DNA from: Callorhinus ursinus
Taxonomy: Eukaryota; Chordata; Mammalia; Carnivora; Otariidae
NCBI RefSeq assembly: GCF_003265705.1
Contig: NW_020312935.1
Coordinates: forward strand, 9,170,552 to 9,234,551
Length of the DNA stretch: 64,000 nucleotides
Direction of reading: 5' to 3'
Positions 55,640 to 64,000 of this stretch are shown here, piece after piece; position 1 is the stretch's first letter; each line of letters opens with the position of its first letter. The notes under the pieces are model-generated. The model made no database searches. It saw nothing but the letters and a program-made list of their open reading frames with translations, and was not told the DNA's origin. Made by a program: the position numbers and the translations under genes.

Positions 55640-55795
55640 GAGAGTGTTGACAAAAGATAAACAAAGCTAGGGAGCTAGACAGAGATAAGATTGTATAGGG
55701 CACTGTGGGCAAAATAAAAGGAGAATATCCCAAAGGTAATGGGTAGTCTTTAAAGTGTTTTAGATAGGGACAGGAATGAATGACCTCATCAGTTT
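55640..55795 (-). repeat. L2 fragment, antisense
   Basis: GATTGTATAGGGCACTGTGG, AAAGGTAATGGGTAGTCTTT and GTGTTTTAGATAGGGACAGG match antisense L2 ('gccttgtaggcca...atgggaagccattgaagggttttaagcagggg'). Confidence 0.6.
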
Positions 55796-57598
55796 TTTTC
55801 TCTGTTTTTAGAAATCCACAATTTCAATCCAAACTTCTAGCTCTCTTAAAGGCACCGCCATTCAGTGTTAAACTGAAAAATTCTGCCCCATTGGCTTGGG
55901 ACAATTAGGGTAGGATCTAAAAGGAACCTGGAATCTCTGGATGTAAACTTTGCCCCAAGTACGTTGAACATAAGAAAGAGTGAAGAACATTGGAAAATAG
56001 GAAGTGGGGCTGGAGGAACCTAGAAGGTAAAAGTGATCTTGAATCCTAGATAGAAGGATGTAACCTAAGACTTGGAGATTGAGAGGTTGGTACTGGATGA
56101 ATGTGCTTAAATGGACACAGAAAATGGAGAATCACAGCCAAAAACATGTACCAGCCTTGCTTGTGTTCAGTGTAGAATAGAGGCAATTTATAATTGGATC
56201 AGATCAGAACAACTCTTGGAATTAAAACCATGAGAAATGTGATACAAAGAAAAAAGAATCCCTAATTCCATCATACTGGGTAATAGATCAGAAGCAAATA
56301 TATACTCAATTATGCATAAGAATATTATCAAATAATACAATTAATTATTAATGCATTCATTAAGAATATTATCAAATGCTTAACATATTTTAAGAACACT
56401 GGTGAGCTAAACATGTTTCGTGTTCCTAATTATCACACCCTGCTATAATCTCTGATGTTTTCATATGCTCTTCAATTGAGAGTAATCCCCTTAAATAATT
56501 GAAACTAATAAGCACTATTCTACTAGTTACCCCCACAGTGTAACATCATCATAGAAAAGGAGAGGTTAAAATAGTCTTTTTGTTTAGGCTGAATCTGACC
56601 TCTGTACACATACAACTCTCCTACCCTCAAGTCTCTCCTCAGTCAGACTTGCCCTGAAGTTTACCATGGTACTTTTAAGCCTGTCATTTAGTGCACCCTA
56701 GAGTTACCTATCAACCCACATGTTCAAGTTGCCACAACTCAGAAAATTGTTCTAAAATTTATTGAGACCCCCTGATTTTATTTATGGAAAAACTCTGCAG
56801 TGCTCTGCAGAGTATATAGTTCCTTGCTGAAACTTAGGGATATAGCAGAGGTTCTGAAACATGTCCAGCCTTCCCCTGGCTTCTCCATTTCCTGGAAATG
56901 GACCATTTGTCATAGGCCTAGGTTATGTAAGGATCTTTGGCCTAACATCACATGTTCAACTCTAGATTATAATATAGCCCTCCATCAGCACTGCTTGGAA
57001 TGCCTTTTTTGGGGGGAGGGGCATTCAACATGTGAGATTCTTTTGGATATTCACATCGGCCAGAGTGGAATCCCAAGCAGCATGCTTTATTGGATATTGT
57101 TTATGACTGTGCTGGTTTCACTTCATTTTTAACATTTTCCCTTTCACTCGTGATTCACGTCATACTTCCAATGAGTTTTGTGACTGAATTTTTTAAGTCT
57201 ATATGTAAATGGCCCTATTCTAGTTCCTGCCTCTCTCTGACTAGCTTATTAGACTACTCTGACCCTGTACCATAGATAGATAAAAATTACTTGTGTATAT
57301 ATACACATTTGTGTACACATGTATGTATGTGCACAAATACATTCTCTCTCACACACACAAAATAGGATTCAGAAGAAATTATTTTAAATATTTTTCCTGG
57401 AGGAATATTAAAAAAAAAAAAAAACAACTGTAACATTTTGAGTAAACCCTGGATGATACGAATCTAAAATGACCCCTGCCCTGGAAGGGCCATCAAGCAT
57501 CTGGGGTTAAATGTTGAACAGAGGGTTGGATAGGATGATGATTGAGACACTGTGGAGTGAGAGATGTATTGTCACTGACAGTTCATTTCATGATCAGC
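55796..57598. other. No gene seen; unassigned
   Basis: About 1.8 kb. A 110-codon plus frame (56800-57132) has no recognisable domain, and no promoter or splice context supports it. ACTCTGCAG/CTGCAGAGT at 56792-56813 is a 9-bp hairpin with a 4-base loop. A mixed TG/CA/TA tract lies at 57290-57360 and an A-run at about 57411-57424. Confidence 0.42.
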
Positions 57599-57821
57599 TG
57601 AAAATTCTACTTTTTTTTTTTTTTTAAGATTTTATTTATTTGAGAGAGAGAGAATGAGAGATAGAGAGCATGAGAGGGAAGAGGGTCAGAGGGAGAAGCA
57701 GACTCCCTGCTGAGCAGGAGCCTGATGTGGCACTCGATCCCGGGACTCCAGGATCATGACCTGAGCCAAAGGCAGTCGCTTAACCAACTGAGCCACCCAG
57801 GCACCCTGAAAATTCTACTTT
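57599..57821 (-). repeat. CAN SINE, antisense, perfect 15-bp target duplication
   Basis: TGAAAATTCTACTTT at 57599-57613 and 57807-57821 brackets an antisense SINE with head complement GAGCCACCCAGGCACCC and a T-rich tail followed by AAGATTTTATTTATTTGAGA. Confidence 0.97.
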
Positions 57822-58069
57822 CCGTCAATGAACTTCGTATTGGACAGCGCCAGACCTAGTGCCACAGTAGTCCTCAGGTCATTGTTGTCAAAAGTGCAGC
57901 AGTCTACAAGGAGGGAGACCTGTATCCTAACCCTAATTCTGCAATTCTATTTGAGAGATACTAAACAAACCTATTTCATTCAGTGTCCTTGGATTAAACT
58001 CTTCAATGAGTGGGTTGGGTTTTCCTCCTTCCTAAATGTGGCTCTATAATCAAACAAGCTAAAAAGAGA

Positions 58070-58200
58070 TTTTCTGGACCTGTCCTATACCACTGAATCA
58101 AAATATCCAGGAGTGGAGCCAGAAAGTCAGCATTTTTAGAGTAGGTCTTCCAGATTGTAATGTAAAGCCCAGTCTAGGATTTACTACTCTGTAACAGGAC
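58070..58200 (+). repeat. MER5-like hAT fragment
   Basis: ACTGAATCAAAATATCCAGG and AGTGGAGCCAGAAAGTCAGC, then ATTTTTAGAGTAGGTCTTCC resemble the central MER5 region. Confidence 0.5.
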
Positions 58201-58364
58201 AGTGTCAATGTCGTCTGAGGCTCCATCACCAAGGACCTCTTGCATTTACTCTTTAGCCTTCATATGTATTTACACGTGTCAGTTAGTTAGCTACCATCAA
58301 AGTTTTTACGAAGATACTGTTCCTCTTTTTTTCCTTCTTCTTCTTTTTTGTTTTTAAATCTTGC

Positions 58365-58705
58365 AGTAAAGCTATTAGCTCTGCTTGGAAAATACTCTGT
58401 TCACTTTTACTGTCTAACTTATGCTATATTTTCATTTTTAACTTGGATATTTCTTCCTGTCTAATGTCAAGACTTGGTTAGAAACATCATGCATGTTTCT
58501 ATCACATAGTACCCTCTATGTCCCAATCTTTTCACTTACTCTTTACTATCTATATACCTATTTATCACCCTATATACCTTTTAAGTGTAATTGTTTACTT
58601 TTATCCCTCAATCTGAGAGCCAGGACTATCTATATCTTACTCAGTGCTATATCCTGAACTCTTATTAGTAGGCCCAGAACAAATTTATTAATGCTTTAAT
58701 GCTAT
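58365..58705 (+). repeat. L2 fragment, sense
   Basis: CTTGGAAAATACTCTGTTCA, ACTATCTATATACCTATTTA, TGAGAGCCAGGACTATCTAT and AGGCCCAGAACAAATTTATT follow L2 to its tail. Confidence 0.6.
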
Positions 58706-58714
58706 GTTTGTGAT

Positions 58715-58792
58715 ATTATGCATATATACATTATAAATATATGCACATATATACATCTATATATGCACATATATAGATGTATATATACTATA
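58715..58792. repeat. AT-rich tract with perfect 17-bp-arm palindrome
   Basis: TATACATCTATATA at 58750-58763 and its complement TATATAGATGTATA at 58770-58783 are the core of arms that extend to 58747-58763 and 58770-58786. The loop is TGCACA. The whole tract is TATA/CACA-rich. Confidence 0.9.
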
Positions 58793-59089
58793 GTCAACTA
58801 AAGTTTTTGCTCAGCATGTAAAACTCCATGTGATTACTGATATAATTTAAGACAGGAGAAGAAAAAAATGTGACTTTTCGATTTTGCCCCTTAGTGGTAT
58901 TTAAAATAATATTTAAAAAAATCTTGAAAACTATAAAATAGTCTCTACAGCTGTAACTGCCTCTGTGGACCTCTGAGTTGCCAGAGAGGCACAGTTTGGA
59001 AATCAATGAACCAGCCATGTCTCAGTTCCCTTCTGAGTATAAAAATCTTGTAATGTTATCTTTCTATGACTGAGTGCTTTTATTTATTT

Positions 59090-59238
59090 TATTTTTTATT
59101 TTATTTTATTTCATTTTTTGAACAAGAGCGAGAAAGAGAGAGAGAGCATGAGCTGGGGCTCAATCTCACAACACTGAGATCATGACCTGAGCTGAAATCA
59201 AGTCAGATGCTTAACCAACTGAGCCACCCAGGTATCCC
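59090..59238 (-). repeat. CAN SINE, antisense, older and shortened
   Basis: The T-rich TTTATTTTATTTTATTTC tail leads to GAGAAAGAGAGAGAGAGCAT, GAGATCATGACCTGAGCTGA, AATCAAGTCAGATGCTTAAC and head complement GAGCCACCCAGGTATCCC. The AATCAAGTCAGA insert is the long-head form. The central body (the CCTGCTCAGC block) is missing. Confidence 0.88.
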
Positions 59239-59349
59239 CTTACTCATTCTAATTTTCTGCTCTCTATTTTATATTGTCTTCATATTTCTATCCCATAATG
59301 GGATCTGGACTGATATAATACCAAACAACAAAGAAAATTCAGTAACCTT

Positions 59350-59440
59350 CTAGTTCAAATTCTTGCTTCTACAGATGAGTTAAATGAGGTCCTAAGATTA
59401 TAAGTGACTGCCTTAAGATCACAGAATCAATACCACAGAC
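59350..59440 (-). repeat. Short MIR fragment, antisense
   Basis: CTACAGATGAGTTAAATGAG, GTCCTAAGATTATAAGTGAC and TTAAGATCACAGAATCAATA keep the antisense MIR core. Confidence 0.55.
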
Positions 59441-59447
59441 AATAGGG

Positions 59448-59662
59448 CAGGATTTCTTAACTTTGGCACTAATGACATTTGGGGCTGGATTATCCTTTGT
59501 TGGGGGAGCATCCTGTATGAATATAAATATGTATATTCATCAGCAACTCTGGCCACTACTTACTAGATGACAGTAGCACTCATCTGGTGATACATACAAG
59601 TGTCTCTTGACTTTACCACAGATACTCTGGGGAGCAAAATCACCCCTGGATGAGAAACACTG
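59448..59662 (+). mobile_element. MER20-like hAT-Charlie element, near full length
   Basis: The element runs from CAGGATTTCTTAACTTTGGC to GATGAGAAACACTG, about 215 bp, close to the length I recall for MER20 (about 219). GGCTGGATTATCCTTTGTTG, CATCCTGTATGAATATAAAT and GGAGCAAAATCACCCCTGGA are typical. It is non-autonomous and lacks transposase. No 8-bp target duplication survives. Confidence 0.85.
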
Positions 59663-60270
59663 CTCTTGAGGGTCTCGTATATGAATTTCTTTCTTTTCAT
59701 TTTGCCCCATCCCCTCACCCTCTGCCTCCAACCCAACTTGGAATTAGTATGTCTCCAACAGGAACAAATTACAACATGCTTTCCTTTTCAGAGATGTCAG
59801 AGTATGGTAGATTAAAGATGGTTGTAAATAGTGTGTGGGGTTCAACAAAAAATGCACCTCTCATGATGTTGCCTAAATGATAAGTTTAAGTCAGAGACCA
59901 GAGCTTCCTCTGCTTCTGTATCCCTCCAGAATTCTCTGGGAGTAGCCCTGTTGCTATAACAGTTTACTGAATAATCAATGAAGTCTGTTACTTCGAGACC
60001 TGTTTTTTCAAATAGGTAGGGAATATCAATCCCTGTTCTCATCAAAATGATTGGGAAAAAAATCCCCCACAAAATAGCCCTTTTAGCATAAAACATTCTG
60101 CCTGTTGATTTCAGATACATTCTTCACAATTCAACTTGTTCTAATGATGACCAGTTTACATGAGGTTATAATTCCTCTATTGTGGAGACAAATGTGTCAT
60201 TCACTTTAAAGTCTTCAGAATCATGAAAGCAAGTGGTTCCTGTAAAACACTTTTGTCCACTGACAACTCA
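59663..60270. other. No gene seen; unassigned
   Basis: Unique sequence. A 92-codon minus frame (59842-60120) has no recognisable domain. Confidence 0.42.
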
Positions 60271-60271
60271 T

Positions 60272-60485
60272 GACCCATTCACTGAAGACTTTACTCTTAC
60301 TGAGTATCCTGCTATGTGTTCAGGTGATTGGAAGATAGAAGATATAATAATACCATAATGAAGGAACTCAAAAGAGTCATAGCCAAGAAAGAAAAACAGA
60401 CATAATTGTGACAACTGTTATGACAGACATAGCCTCTAAGTGGTGAATGTAACATAGGAAAAGAGAGACCTGGAATATGACCGGC
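60272..60485 (-). repeat. L2 fragment, antisense
   Basis: CTTACTGAGTATCCTGCTAT, GTGTTCAGGTGATTGGAAGA, AAAGAAAAACAGACATAATT and GTAACATAGGAAAAGAGAGA fit antisense L2. Confidence 0.55.
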
Positions 60486-60639
60486 ACACAAAGAAGTGGA
60501 TTATATTATGTGCTGACTACACATCATGTGCAAAGGTGGAGAGGTGTTAGCACATTCTTCTTTATTTGAATGGCTAAAAGATACTTAGTATAAAATAATG
60601 AACATAATAATGTAATGATAAATTGTAGAATAGAGGAAT

Positions 60640-61205
60640 AGTAGGGGGGGCAGTCAAAAAAAATCTTCTTCCATCTAAATAAGGGTTTTCTATTTTAAGG
60701 AGAATGCACAGTTTCTTTTGTGGCAATGAGAAATCACTAGAGTTTTAAGCAGAGAGGTGAAATGATAGATCTAGGGTTTATAAAATCATTCTGAGGATGT
60801 TAAAAGGAACACCAGATAAAAAGCTAGCATAATAGATGAGAAATAAGATGACAAAAAGCTAAAGTAGAGAGGAAACAGCAGATAGAAAGAGAAGACTAAT
60901 GGAAAAAGAACAATAGGATGGAGAGGTGGGAATATATAGGGAAAAAAATCTAAGGATGAACTGATGGACTTTGGTTGCTACGTAGACATGAGGATAAAAT
61001 AGAACAGGGAATATGGGGCAGGACAATGTGGAGGGCTGAAGGAGAAAATAATTTAATTCTGGTCATGGTCATTTTGAGGCACCTGTGAGATGCCTAGTTT
61101 AAGATGCTCAGTAGAAATGTCTGAAACTCACGGGAGAAGACTTAGCTAGAGACAAAGACGTAGATATCAACAATAGACAGAAAGGGATGAAAAACAGCCT
61201 CCCAG
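60640..61205 (-). repeat. L2 LINE fragment, antisense
   Basis: AGTTTTAAGCAGAGAGGTGA, AATGATAGATCTAGGGTTTA, GGTCATTTTGAGGCACCTGT, GAGATGCCTAGTTTAAGATG and AGAAATGTCTGAAACTC are antisense L2 landmarks ('gttttgagcagagg...gacatctgagatgcct'). Confidence 0.7.
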
Positions 61206-61274
61206 AAAAAGAGCAAGAAGAACAAAGGGCAATAGGCTAAGTGCAAGAAAGCTCAACAACTTCCATGTAAAAGG

Positions 61275-61650
61275 GACTTTCTTTTTGCTGAATATGTAGA
61301 ATTCCCACCACAGGGCTTGTGCACATTACGGTTTCTCTGCCTGTAAACCTTGACAAAATTTTTTTGTCCCCTTGACAAAAATTTTACTCTTTTTTCCAGC
61401 TTAGAGTTTTAAATACTATCCATAAATAAATAGATCCCTCTTATTCTGTCACTGCATCTTTTTTGATTCCACCATAGAATTATCAAAATGAGTAATTATA
61501 TAGTGAATTATTTCTTTACTTGAGCATTGTCTGTCTCTTCTAACAGATTGCAAGCTTCTTGAGAACATGGGCCACAGGTATTTTATTTATTAATATATCC
61601 CCATTATGTGGCAGGGTGACTAAATAGAGTAGTCACTCAAATATTGGGTG
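61275..61650 (+). repeat. L2 3' end, sense
   Basis: CACAGGGCTTGTGCACATTA, GATTGCAAGCTTCTTGAGAA, CATGGGCCACAGGTATTTTA and GTCACTCAAATATTGGGTGA match the last 350 bases of L2. It converges on the antisense L2 just upstream. Confidence 0.7.
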
Positions 61651-62425
61651 AATGGGTCAGTGAATATTGGGCATATGGGCCATTATATAGGTCTAACCCA
61701 ATTTGGAGCTTGGTGTGAGGATTGGTCTTATTTCTTTGAGACCAAGGCTGCCAAATTTGATTTCTGGACCCCAGATTTGACATTCTTTATTTCCTCCCCC
61801 CTTCTCTTCCAGGAATCCATAAGTCAAGCCTGTAACCTTGGGAAAGACATTTGTTTTAATCCTAAAGTTGCTCCATAGATTCCATGTTAGATGAGAAAAG
61901 GATCCTAAGCACCAAACATTATCAACGAATATGGAATACTTGTTGCTGAAAGGGGAGTTGTTCTTTTTAGTGAAATTATGCAGCTGCGATCTTGTGACAT
62001 TAAACTCTGTTCTTAAATGACACTACATGTGAGAAAGGTCAGACTTTATAGAATAAAGTCAGTCAGTCCTGTCTTTCTAAAAGACATTAGATATGTTAGA
62101 TCGTCAAAAGAAAAGATGATCTTTCTGGCCCAGTCCATAGTTAGGAGAATCTAGATGCTTGCTGAAGATGTCCTGAGCTATAAAACCCCATGATAAGAAT
62201 TTCTCATATCCTTATGGACCCATATTTTTCCCTCCAAGGAAAATCCTGATACACAATGTTCACTTCACTCTCTGTTTTCATTATATCAACTACCTAAATA
62301 GCACTTGTATCAATGACTTTATCTGCCCGTCCTACTAATGACAGTCTAATTTATTTAGACACATAAAAACTGGGACAACTCATAAATAAAATCATTTGCA
62401 TGAACTGATTTCTAAATACTGCTCC
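61651..62425. other. No gene seen; unassigned
   Basis: Unique sequence. The 76-codon frame at 61648-61878 has no known domain. Confidence 0.42.
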
Positions 62426-62427
62426 TT

Positions 62428-62565
62428 CATTTTTCTTAGGTGTTAAATGGAAACAGTATTACTTATCCTTCGTTTATAGTCACACTGGTTAAACAAATGC
62501 TCCAAGAAAGGGTCTATCACAGTGGCTGATATTATAGATAACTGGTAAATGCAAAATCTCTTCCT
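62428..62565 (+). repeat. Possible MIR fragment
   Basis: TCATTTTTCTTAGGTGTTAA, ATGGAAACAGTATTACTTAT and TCTATCACAGTGGCTGATAT are a decayed MIR in sense. Confidence 0.5.
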
Positions 62566-63035
62566 TCTTAATGATGCATTAAGTTTGAGTTAGTGTGTAA
62601 TCTGTCCCATTTGTAATGACATTTTAAGCATTACTTCTAAGTGTGGCTTTATAGTGTCCTCTTGAGTACTCATCAAAAACCCAATAGTTATGTAATTCAG
62701 TTAGCGACATTTAGGCAATGAGCTTATCTTTCATGAATCCAATTTATTGCCTCACATCTTGGCTAGTGTTTGCTCTCCTTTATTTACTTAGGACATCAAG
62801 GACATGGATAGTTGGGCCAAACTCCTCTAAGCCATATTTCAGATCAGCTGTCACAGACCTCCATGTTTAACCTACTCTATAAGCCTAAAACTATATCTGT
62901 GTAATGAACATTTTCTCAAGTCCTTTATGTTCCAGACCTGGGCTAAATGATTAGGATAAAAATAAATCAGATGTAATTTCTGTAGACCAGGGACAGACCA
63001 AAACTGCCATCTTTTCTTTATAATTCCCTTTTGAG
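62566..63035. other. No gene seen; unassigned
   Basis: Unique AT-rich sequence without ORFs or recognised repeats. Confidence 0.4.
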
Positions 63036-63039
63036 ATGA

Positions 63040-63160
63040 AGTAAATTTATACCCATTTTATAAATAAGAAAACTATGGCACAGAGAAGTTAAAAGATACT
63101 AAGAACAAGGTTGCACAGAGAAGACTCTAATGCATGCTTCTTAATCCCAAATGACATTTT
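63040..63160 (-). repeat. MIR fragment, antisense
   Basis: CCCATTTTATAAATAAGAAA, ACTATGGCACAGAGAAGTTA, AGGTTGCACAGAGAAGACTC and GCATGCTTCTTAATCCC match antisense MIR. Confidence 0.68.
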
Positions 63161-63948
63161 TCTTGTAACTCCATGGAGAACCATCCAGTCCTAGGTTCAT
63201 ACTGAAGAAGGGGTAGGAGTTGAAGTTTTCCTAGCAAAAAAGCAATAAAGTAAAAGACATCTTGATTACTCCAAGTCTGGAAAAACTCCAACTCCAAGTT
63301 CAGCAGAAAAGGTGAAAAAAAGTTTACAGGAAATGTTTTTTTTATTTATTCATATTTTAATTAGTCTATTAGCATGTGGAGATAATGCACTTTAACGGGA
63401 CCTTGGCAGGAAAAGTACATTTTAAACAATAAGAAACCAGGGAAAACATTGAACATAGCTATTATTTTTGGCAGGAGTCTTTTCTTACATCTTTTTTTTT
63501 TTTTCTTTTTGTTTCGCCTCTCTGGTAACAAAAGGGGAAAAAAGTTTAAATGGGAGAAGATTGCATAGAGTTGGGGATTAACATATTTAATTTACATAAT
63601 GTCAGTGTGTTAAAGACTATGGAGGTTGCAGTAGTATAAAATATTCTTAGTTAAAAAGCAGCTCAAAATAGGAACCTCTTTATTGTGCACATTTCACCAA
63701 GTTCATTGTGCGGCTAAGTTAAAAAAGAACACCATTTTCTCTGCAAAGGCAGCATGAGATATACATAGAGGTATAATTATTTAGGAAGAAGAGTTGTTCT
63801 TCATTTGATTCACTCCCCAGGTGATGTAATGAAGACATCATTGATGATATAATTTGACCCCCCTGGCCTATCAAAATGGTAAAGTCCACACAGAAACATA
63901 GCACTAGATTTAAAATTTTAACAATATATAATCAATGATGTTGGAAAG

Positions 63949-63950
<2 letters not shown>
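63161..63950. other. No gene seen; repeat-free block, possibly conserved
   Basis: Apart from a T-rich patch (63492-63505), no repeat is recognised. The part from about 63300 to 63720 is complex, with motifs such as TTTTAATTAGTC and AACAAAAGGGG. Conservation is untested. Confidence 0.35.

Positions 63951-64000
<50 letters not shown>
63951..64000 (+). repeat. (GT)n microsatellite at window edge
   Basis: At least 25 uninterrupted GT units run off the end of the window, so the full length is unknown. Confidence 0.97.

Noticed and set aside
55314..55670. 118-codon plus frame and 106-codon minus frame
   Set aside because: Both are repeats of Y, I, C and T encoded by the TA/GT/CA array.
56800..57132. 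110-codon plus frame with many cysteines
   Set aside because: No recognisable family, no flanking splice sites or promoter. Length is compatible with chance over 64 kb.

Overview
The window is nuclear DNA from a carnivoran mammal. The evidence is the repeat content. About twenty copies of a tRNA-derived CAN SINE carry the head motif CCTGGGTGGCTCAG and end in CT-rich sequence, AAATAAATAAA and an A tail. Carnivore-type L1 3' ends are also present. The SINE sequences match my memory of non-canid caniforms (mustelid, seal or bear lineage) better than the dog SINEC_Cf consensus, so an arctoid carnivore is the best guess; the species is not resolved.

I find no protein-coding gene, exon chain, rRNA or functional tRNA. 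The longest open frames (up to 146 codons) fall in L1 3' UTR, a solo LTR, L2, microsatellites or unique AT-rich DNA, and none resembles a known protein. The window looks like intergenic or deep-intronic gene-desert sequence. It is AT-rich and CpG-poor, with no CpG island or convincing promoter.

Layout. 1-6.2 kb: SINEs (one nested pair, one with a perfect 17-bp target duplication), an old MaLR-type LTR and a unique block. 7.2-7.6 kb: MLT1-type LTR. 9.0-9.4 kb: L2 3' end. 10.2-11.9 kb: cluster of MIR and L2 pieces. 12.5 kb: (TG)n. 14-17.1 kb: SINEs, MIR, L2 and an L1 3' end. 17.4-20.8 kb: the most layered stretch, with an antisense MLT1 LTR, a second MLT1 LTR split by an antisense L1 and by a ~300-bp segment that copies sequence 2.2 kb upstream. 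21.8-22.1 kb: L1 3' end with a 50-bp tandem duplication. 26.1-26.7 kb: antisense SINE holding a 399-bp solo retroviral LTR. 27-31.3 kb: SINEs, MER5-like DNA and an MLT1 LTR interrupted by a SINE. 31.9-46.3 kb: MIR, L2, MER5/MER20-like pieces, microsatellites, SINEs, a GC-rich alternating palindrome (45.9 kb) and another MLT1 LTR. 48.1-49.0 kb: two antisense L1 3' ends. 50-64 kb: old L1, L2 and MIR remnants, AT-rich microsatellites, a 17-bp-arm palindrome (58.7 kb) and a MER20-like element, ending in a (GT)n run.

Nothing here forms an operon, a defence system or a novel multigene system. What is worth a second look is the repeat stratigraphy, the local duplication, several structure-prone sequences and a few non-repetitive blocks that could be conserved regulatory elements. 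Repeat family names come from memory of consensus sequences, not from a database search.
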